A stretch of 36,035 bases of DNA, from assembly GCA_022794015.1 (NCBI GenBank), contig JAAWDZ010000050.1:1-36035 (forward strand). Direction: 5' to 3'. The stretch comes from Eubacterium sp. GTDB lineage: Bacteria > Bacillota > Clostridia > Lachnospirales > Lachnospiraceae. Positions 31,561 to 36,035 of this stretch are shown here, piece after piece. A program made the position numbers and the translations under genes. The notes under the pieces were generated by a model. That model did not search any database. It was not told where the DNA came from and was given only the letters and a program-made list of their open reading frames with translations. Numbering within the stretch: position 1 is the stretch's first letter; the number at the start of each line of letters is the position of its first letter.

Positions 31561-31611
31561 AAAGCGGCGGATTTTGTGGATCCCAACCGGAAAACCGAAA
31601 GTAAAGTTACG
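31561..31611 (+). pseudogene. fragment resembling the 3' end of the CmpB-like gene
   Basis: GCGGCGGATTTT, AACCGG, AAAACC and GTAAAGTTAC occur here in the same order as at 23947-23985, the 3' end and following bases of the CmpB-like gene. In frame it reads KKAADFVDPNRK, compared with MKAADFNR at the end of that protein. Upstream bases give no continuing frame. It looks like the decayed tail of a paralogue or a copied segment. Confidence 0.4.
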
Positions 31612-31613
31612 GT
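31592..31613 (+). repeat. 22-base dispersed motif, copy 3
   Basis: AAACCGAAAGTAAAGTTACGGT matches copy 2 (23968) at 19 of 22 positions. It abuts the left arm of the dispersed hairpin repeat at 31612, suggesting that the motif is the outer flank of a larger element. Confidence 0.5.
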
Positions 31614-31681
31614 AATAGTTTGGCCCAGGACTTTGCACCTGCTGCAAAGTCCGTGAAAATGCGTAAAGGCTGAACTGTTAC
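31612..31681. repeat. dispersed hairpin repeat, copy 2
   Basis: This 70-base element has outer arms GTAATAGTTTGGCC (31612) and GGCTGAACTGTTAC (31668), which pair imperfectly, and a perfect inner stem GGACTTTGCA (31628-31637) and TGCAAAGTCC (31643-31652) with loop CCTGC. The core matches copy 1 (7897-7946) at 49 of 50 positions. It lies just ahead of the promoter for the Ig-like protein gene. Confidence 0.88.
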
Positions 31682-31712
31682 AGGTTACGCTGCCCCGTGT
31701 TTTGTTTAGGGA

Positions 31713-31741
31713 TTTTCAGATGAAGTATTTTGTAGTATAAT
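31713..31741 (+). promoter_or_regulatory. predicted promoter of the Ig-like protein gene
   Basis: TTTTCA, a 17-base spacer and a perfect TATAAT lie 32 bases before the gene. The 459-base gap 31315-31773 has no other gene that I can support; it holds the hairpin, small frame, gene fragment and repeat listed separately. Confidence 0.6.
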
Positions 31742-31773
31742 AGGCACAGGAACGAAAAAAGGAGGAATACAAT

Positions 31774-32835
31774 ATGCAGCAGAGAACAAAAAGTTCGACG
31801 GGCCGAATTCTCGCGCAGATGATATTTTTGTTTACTATCGTGTTATCATGTGTTTTATTTTCGGCTTCTTTTGTGCAGGCGGCTGTGCGGGTAAACTGGT
31901 ATAACGGAGAAAAGGAAACAGAAATTTCTGTTGAAGCAGGATCGAAGTTTTATATCGGTGATTACATCGGTATATATTCAGATACCGCGTCATCTACGGC
32001 TTCTTTGGAAAAAGCATCTTACCGGACGCAGGATAAAAAGATAGCGTCCATAAACGGCAAAGGCTATTTGGCCGCAAGGAAGGTGGGGACGACCGATATT
32101 ACGGTAGTCTGTCAGGGAAAGACGTTAATATGCCATCTTACTGTGGAAAAGAAAGGAACATTTGATCAGACCAGATCTGTAAAAGAACTGAAGGCAGCGG
32201 CGAAGACGCTTGCGAAGGGTATGCCGAAAAAACTGAATGCGTCAAAAGGATTTAAACTGTATCAGAAGCGTTCCGATTATCTGGAAATTTATGGCGGGAC
32301 TGCTTCGGAGCTTTCCTATGACGGTTTTGTTTATGAGAGAAACCGGCCGTCACGGGGGGAGGCGGATTATCCCAGAAGTTCGCGCCTGGCTGTGCCGGAA
32401 GCGGGACGCTATCTGACTGTAGATGCGTTGCTGCATCAGTTTATGCGCGCGAATAATCCTGCTTCCAAAAGCTCCAAAAAGACAATGAAAGTAGCGTCTG
32501 CATCTGCAAGCAGCAAAAGCGGAAAAATCATAATCAAGCTTACCGGGAAACTGGGTGCGGAACAGATTTTGGCAGCACAGCTTGCGTTTACCAGAGAAAA
32601 CTCGGTCGCCGAAGGCAAATCAAAGGCAAATTACACCATGACCGTTTATGATGAAACGGCAAATCGCTTTTACAGGGGAAAAACTCTACTGAAAAAAGGC
32701 AGCAGACAGCTTGAGGTAAAACTCACGGCAGCAAACCGCAGCCCGTCGGAGGAAGTGAAAATAGAAAAAGGGCATGTTTATATGCTGGGATCGCAAATGG
32801 ACTGGGCAAACGGGACAAAGGTGACTGCAAAATAG
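31774..32835 (+). CDS. secreted Ig-like (BIG2-type) domain protein
   Basis: This 353-residue protein has a signal peptide (residues 1-36, hydrophobic AQMIFLFTIVLSCVLFSASF, likely cleavage after VQA). Residues about 37-125 form a bacterial Ig-like group 2 type domain (YRTQDKKIASINGKGYLAAR, KVGTTDITVVCQGKTLICHL). The region 130-350 is not recognised; it has a SASASSKSGK linker and a C-terminal beta-rich segment. No LPXTG, SLH or choline-binding signal is seen, so it is probably released or held non-covalently. GGAGGAATACAAT precedes the start. Confidence 0.75.
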   Translation: MQQRTKSSTGRILAQMIFLFTIVLSCVLFSASFVQAAVRVNWYNGEKETEISVEAGSKFYIGDYIGIYSDTASSTASLEKASYRTQDKKIASINGKGYLAARKVGTTDITVVCQGKTLICHLTVEKKGTFDQTRSVKELKAAAKTLAKGMPKKLNASKGFKLYQKRSDYLEIYGGTASELSYDGFVYERNRPSRGEADYPRSSRLAVPEAGRYLTVDALLHQFMRANNPASKSSKKTMKVASASASSKSGKIIIKLTGKLGAEQILAAQLAFTRENSVAEGKSKANYTMTVYDETANRFYRGKTLLKKGSRQLEVKLTAANRSPSEEVKIEKGHVYMLGSQMDWANGTKVTAK

Positions 32836-32851
32836 AAAGGGGAGTATGGGT

Positions 32852-33085
32852 ATGAATCCGGCAAAGTTTTTTATGTTGAAAAATATATGGGACAGATTTT
32901 CATCCAATCATCCCAAATTTCAGAAATTTCTAAATGCCGCAGTGCGGTTGCCGATACGGGAAGGGACGATTTTGGAGGTGAAAATTATATATCCGGACGG
33001 AGAATCCATCGCCTCGAATATCCGTGTGACAAAAGAAGATATGGAGCTTTATGCTCAGATGAAGGATATTGCATCCAGAGAATGA
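32852..33085 (+). CDS. hypothetical protein, 77 residues
   Basis: This small cytoplasmic protein begins MNPAKFFMLKNIWDRFSSNH and ends with VRLPIREGTILEVKIIYPDG and a helical KEDMELYAQMKDIASRE tail. I do not recognise a named family, but it looks like a compact beta-plus-helix protein. I prefer the ATG at 32852, eight bases from GGGGAG; an ATG at 32846 lies too close to it. It sits between the secreted protein and the histidine kinase and may belong to either transcript. Confidence 0.7.
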   Translation: MNPAKFFMLKNIWDRFSSNHPKFQKFLNAAVRLPIREGTILEVKIIYPDGESIASNIRVTKEDMELYAQMKDIASRE

Positions 33086-33147
33086 GGAACATCCGATATA
33101 TGTAGTGAAGGATCAAACCCGCTTGAAACAGAAACAGGAGGACGGAT

Positions 33148-35295
33148 TTGGAGAAAAATATGAAAATGGAATACAATATAATGGAATACCTGCTTACATC
33201 ATTGGATTGTCCCGCGTTAGATGCATCTGGCATCTGTCAGTTATCCGAAAATCCTTCTGTGTCCGAAGAAATCGGAATACAGGCTGCCCGCCAGATGAGG
33301 CAGTTTATAGATGAGATGCCAGGCGGATTTTTGATTTATCATGCCGGCGGCAAAGAAGAAATCATTTATGCTAATAAGGCTTTGATTCGTATTTTTGGCT
33401 GTAGTACATTAGAGGAATTTCGGGAACTGACCGGCAATTCGTTCCGGGGGATGGTGCATCCGGAGGATCTGGATGCCGTAGAGGACAGCATCAAAGAGCA
33501 GGTTATCCAGAGTAAATACGATTTGGATTATGTGGAATACCGGATCATTTCAAAGAACGGGGAGATCCGTTATATCGAGGATTATGGCCATTTTATCCGC
33601 AGCAAGGCAATGGGAGATGTGTTTTACGTATTCATCGGTGATGCGACGGAAAAGAGAGAACGCCGGAAACAGGAAACACTGCAAAAGGAGAAGGAGTACT
33701 TTCAGCAGCTTGAAATGATTCAGGGGCTGAGTATGGAATATGAATCCATTTTTTATGCTGATTTGGATATGAACCGGATTCATGCATACCGGGTAAGTGA
33801 ACGGATGGTAAAAAAGTTCGGACAGGATGGCGGTATACAGGAGTATGCCGGCTTTGATGCAGATTATGTAGAAGAATGGGTCTATCCGGATGACAGGGAG
33901 CTTGTTTTATGTACTACGGATCCCGATTCTATTCGTAAAAAACTGGCTAATAAGAAAGAAATGCACATCTGTTACCGGATATACCAGGATAAGAAGCCTG
34001 TGTACATACAGCTTCGGATTGTAAACGTAGGCAGCAGTGAGCATATTTCCCAGATTGTTCTGGGATATCGGAATATAGATGATGAAATTTCACAGGAAAT
34101 GGAACGTAACCGTGTGTTAGAAGCAGCTTTAAGCGAGGCGCAGTCTGCTAACCGGGTAAAAAATGTATTCCTTTCCAATATGTCGCACGATATACGTACG
34201 CCCATGAACGGAATTGTCGGCTATGCGGTTCTGGCCAAAAACAATATAGATGATAAAAAAAAGCTGATGGAATATTTAAATATGATCACTTCTTCCAGTG
34301 ACGTACTCCTTCAGCTGCTGAACAATATTTTTGAAGTAGTGGGCATTGATTCGGATCAGATTCATTTAGAGGAAAACAAATGCAATCTGGTAGAACTGCT
34401 GCACAATATAAGGACGGCGATGAGTCTGCGTGCAGAAGAGAAGAATATTACAATTTATCTGAATGTATCTAAGGTGAGCCATGCAGCTGTTTTAGGAGAT
34501 CAGCAGAAGCTGAGCCAGGTGATGCTATATCTGATTGATAACGCTATAAAATATACTGATGTAGACGGTGAGATCTATATTTCGGCAACCGAGCAGACAA
34601 TGCGGGTAAAGGACCGGGCGATATTCCGTTTTGTTGTGGAGGATAATGGCATCGGCATTAGCAAAGAGTTTTTAAAGCGTATTTTTGAGCCGTTTGAAAG
34701 GGAGAAAAGTACGACGCTCGGAGGCGTATACGGCACAGGATTAGGACTTACCATCGCAAAAAAAATCGTAGAAATGATGGATGGGACGATAGAGGTTAGC
34801 AGTATTGTTGGAAAAGGCAGTAAATTTACAGTCACATTCTGTTTTCGGCTGCAGGAGGACGAGGACATGGATGATGACAATGAAAAACCAGGTTCAGACG
34901 CCAAAACAGGCCCAAAAACAATATTGATGGTAGATGATAATGAAATAAACCTGGAAATCGGAGTGGAATTGCTGAAAGAGGCCGGATATTTTGTAGATAC
35001 GGCTACAGATGGTCATATCGCTGTTGAAAAGGTAAAAAATTCAAAGCCCGGAACATTTGGTATGATTTTGATGGATATCCAGATGCCTGTGATGAACGGA
35101 CTGGATGCGGCAAAGGCTATCCGTGAGCTTTCGGATCCAAAACTGGCTAACATCCCAATCGTGGCTTTGTCTGCAAATGCATTAAAGGAAGATAAGAAGA
35201 TGGCATTAAACAGTGGGATGAACGCGCATCTTTCCAAACCAATTGACGTGGAACAGTTGTATGAAATTGTCCATCAGATTTTAGATGATATTTAA
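33148..35295 (+). CDS. PAS hybrid histidine kinase / response regulator
   Basis: This 715-residue cytoplasmic (no membrane helix) sensor has a PAS domain at about 45-170 ([52 protein letters not shown]), a second PAS-like region at about 185-315, HisKA with H347 in [12 protein letters not shown], HATPase_c ([25 protein letters not shown]) and a C-terminal receiver (MVDDNEIN; phosphoacceptor D643 in [12 protein letters not shown] in LSKP). Such Clostridia hybrids usually signal through an Hpt protein or act on their own receiver. The start may be TTG 33148 (after AGGAGG) or ATG 33160 (after GGAG). The stimulus is unknown. Confidence 0.93.
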   Translation: MEKNMKMEYNIMEYLLTSLDCPALDASGICQLSENPSVSEEIGIQAARQMRQFIDEMPGGFLIYHAGGKEEIIYANKALIRIFGCSTLEEFRELTGNSFRGMVHPEDLDAVEDSIKEQVIQSKYDLDYVEYRIISKNGEIRYIEDYGHFIRSKAMGDVFYVFIGDATEKRERRKQETLQKEKEYFQQLEMIQGLSMEYESIFYADLDMNRIHAYRVSERMVKKFGQDGGIQEYAGFDADYVEEWVYPDDRELVLCTTDPDSIRKKLANKKEMHICYRIYQDKKPVYIQLRIVNVGSSEHISQIVLGYRNIDDEISQEMERNRVLEAALSEAQSANRVKNVFLSNMSHDIRTPMNGIVGYAVLAKNNIDDKKKLMEYLNMITSSSDVLLQLLNNIFEVVGIDSDQIHLEENKCNLVELLHNIRTAMSLRAEEKNITIYLNVSKVSHAAVLGDQQKLSQVMLYLIDNAIKYTDVDGEIYISATEQTMRVKDRAIFRFVVEDNGIGISKEFLKRIFEPFEREKSTTLGGVYGTGLGLTIAKKIVEMMDGTIEVSSIVGKGSKFTVTFCFRLQEDEDMDDDNEKPGSDAKTGPKTILMVDDNEINLEIGVELLKEAGYFVDTATDGHIAVEKVKNSKPGTFGMILMDIQMPVMNGLDAAKAIRELSDPKLANIPIVALSANALKEDKKMALNSGMNAHLSKPIDVEQLYEIVHQILDDI

Positions 35296-35299
35296 AAAT

Positions 35300-35779
35300 A
35301 TGAAGATAACAATATTTTGTGTGGGTAAAGTCAAAGAAGATTTTTATCGGAAAGCCATAGCCGAATATGAAAAGCGTTTAAGCCGATACTGCAAGCTGAA
35401 GACAGTGGAGGTTTCGGATGAAAAAACGCCGGATTTGGCCAGTCAGACAGTCGAAAAACAGATTAAAGAAAAAGAGGGCGAACGCCTTTTAAAACAGATC
35501 AAAGAGGATATGTATGTGATCGCACTGGCGATTGACGGCAGAATGACCGATTCTGTCGGGATGTCCCGGAGAATAGAGCGGCTGGGGGTGTCTGGAAAGA
35601 GCAATGTTGCGTTTGTCATAGGCGGTTCATTGGGACTGTCCGAACAGGTGTTAAGCCGCGCGGACGAAAAGCTAAGTTTTTCGAAAATGACATTTCCGCA
35701 TCAGCTGATGCGGGTGATTCTTTTGGAGCAGATTTACCGGAGTTATCGGATTATGAATCATGAGCCGTATCATAAGTAA
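35300..35779 (+). CDS. rlmH: 23S rRNA pseudouridine1915 N3-methyltransferase RlmH
   Basis: This 159-residue SPOUT methyltransferase is the exact usual length. Characteristic segments are [34 protein letters not shown] (the trefoil-knot SAM site) and the C-terminal [17 protein letters not shown] chose ATG 35300; an in-frame ATG at 35285 overlaps the kinase stop. It modifies helix 69 of 23S rRNA in the assembled ribosome. Confidence 0.97.
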   Translation: MKITIFCVGKVKEDFYRKAIAEYEKRLSRYCKLKTVEVSDEKTPDLASQTVEKQIKEKEGERLLKQIKEDMYVIALAIDGRMTDSVGMSRRIERLGVSGKSNVAFVIGGSLGLSEQVLSRADEKLSFSKMTFPHQLMRVILLEQIYRSYRIMNHEPYHK

Positions 35780-35810
35780 GGGCGAAAACAGGAAGAAAGT
35801 AGGTAAAGCT

Positions 35811-36035
35811 ATGGATAACATAGAGGATAAGCAGATAAAATGGGAAGAATTAAGCATATCCAATGATTTCCTGTTTGGAAAGGTCATGCAGGATTCCAAA
35901 CTGTGCAAAGAGTTATTGCAGAGGATTCTCCCGGATTTGAACATTGAACGCATTGAATATCCAGAATTACAGAAAAGTATCAACATGGATATGGATGCCC
36001 GCAGTGTGAGGCTGGATGTGTATGTAAAAGATGAG
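35811..36035 (+). CDS. Rpn / PD-(D/E)XK nuclease family transposase-like protein (3' truncated by window)
   Basis: The first 75 residues of a gene cut by the window end. WEELSISNDFLFGKVMQD, LCKELLQRILPDLNIERIEY and MDMDARSVRLDVYVKDE match the N-terminus of Rpn-family recombination-promoting nucleases, with the PD-(D/E)XK core beginning at RLDVYVKDE. Many copies of such genes occur in Clostridia genomes. GGAAGAAAGTAGGTAAAGCT before the ATG gives a plausible ribosome site. It is open to the last base. Confidence 0.87.
   Translation, partial: MDNIEDKQIKWEELSISNDFLFGKVMQDSKLCKELLQRILPDLNIERIEYPELQKSINMDMDARSVRLDVYVKDE

Overview
The window looks like chromosome of an anaerobic Clostridia, most likely Lachnospiraceae. 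The evidence is strong AGGAGG-type ribosome binding sites, moderate GC, a YlmC/YmxH sporulation-type gene beside nrdR and yqeG, a class B sortase, a HemC-CobA-HemD triple fusion and an oxygen-sensitive enzyme repertoire (NrdG, radical SAM, siroheme/ferredoxin sulfite reductase). The genus cannot be fixed from sequence alone.

Bases 1 to about 3640 are the AT-rich right end of an integrated mobile element. It carries the C-terminal part of a class III ribonucleotide reductase activase (NrdG), a compact formate/nitrite-channel-like membrane protein, a small Cys4 protein, a decayed gene, a dUTPase, a Tn916-type excisionase and a tyrosine integrase. The element stops just in front of ychF. Bases 3667-7255 are core housekeeping genes: ychF, a YlmC/YmxH gene, nrdR, yqeG, rpiB and efp, closed by a strong bidirectional terminator. 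A YbjQ-family gene and a small membrane protein face the other way (7262-7787).

Bases 8102-13692 are the most interesting part. Five tightly packed genes match, in the same order, the Salmonella STM4015-STM4014-STM4013-STM4012-STM4011 set: a leucine-rich-repeat-like protein, an ATP-grasp enzyme, an alkaline-phosphatase-superfamily hydrolase, and two different radical SAM proteins. The last radical SAM protein here carries a fused, altered and truncated HAD domain. I know of no demonstrated function; the composition looks like a small-molecule or peptide-modifying pathway.

Bases 13698-22644 form a sulfur/siroheme block. A YeiE/CysL-like LysR regulator is divergent from a CoA-disulfide-reductase/rhodanese (persulfide reductase type), a siroheme sulfite reductase with two ferredoxin clusters and a YeiH-family exporter. 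These are followed by hemA and hemC-cobA-hemD, which make the siroheme precursor. The divergent region holds a LysR-type palindrome centred about 65 bases before a predicted start site, then a 153-base tandem duplication full of hairpins that would lie in the mRNA leader.

The rest holds a two-domain CmpB-family membrane protein, uppP, a glycogen debranching enzyme, a DNA-deoxyinosine glycosylase-type protein, greA, a sortase B, a hypothetical protein and an orphan CysN-like GTPase with a degenerate APS-kinase-like tail. Further right are a secreted Ig-like protein, a small hypothetical, a PAS hybrid histidine kinase, rlmH and the start of an Rpn-type nuclease gene. A family of dispersed hairpin repeats occurs between genes at 7887, 14710-15024 and 31612, and a 22-base motif occurs at 18922, 23968 and 31592.
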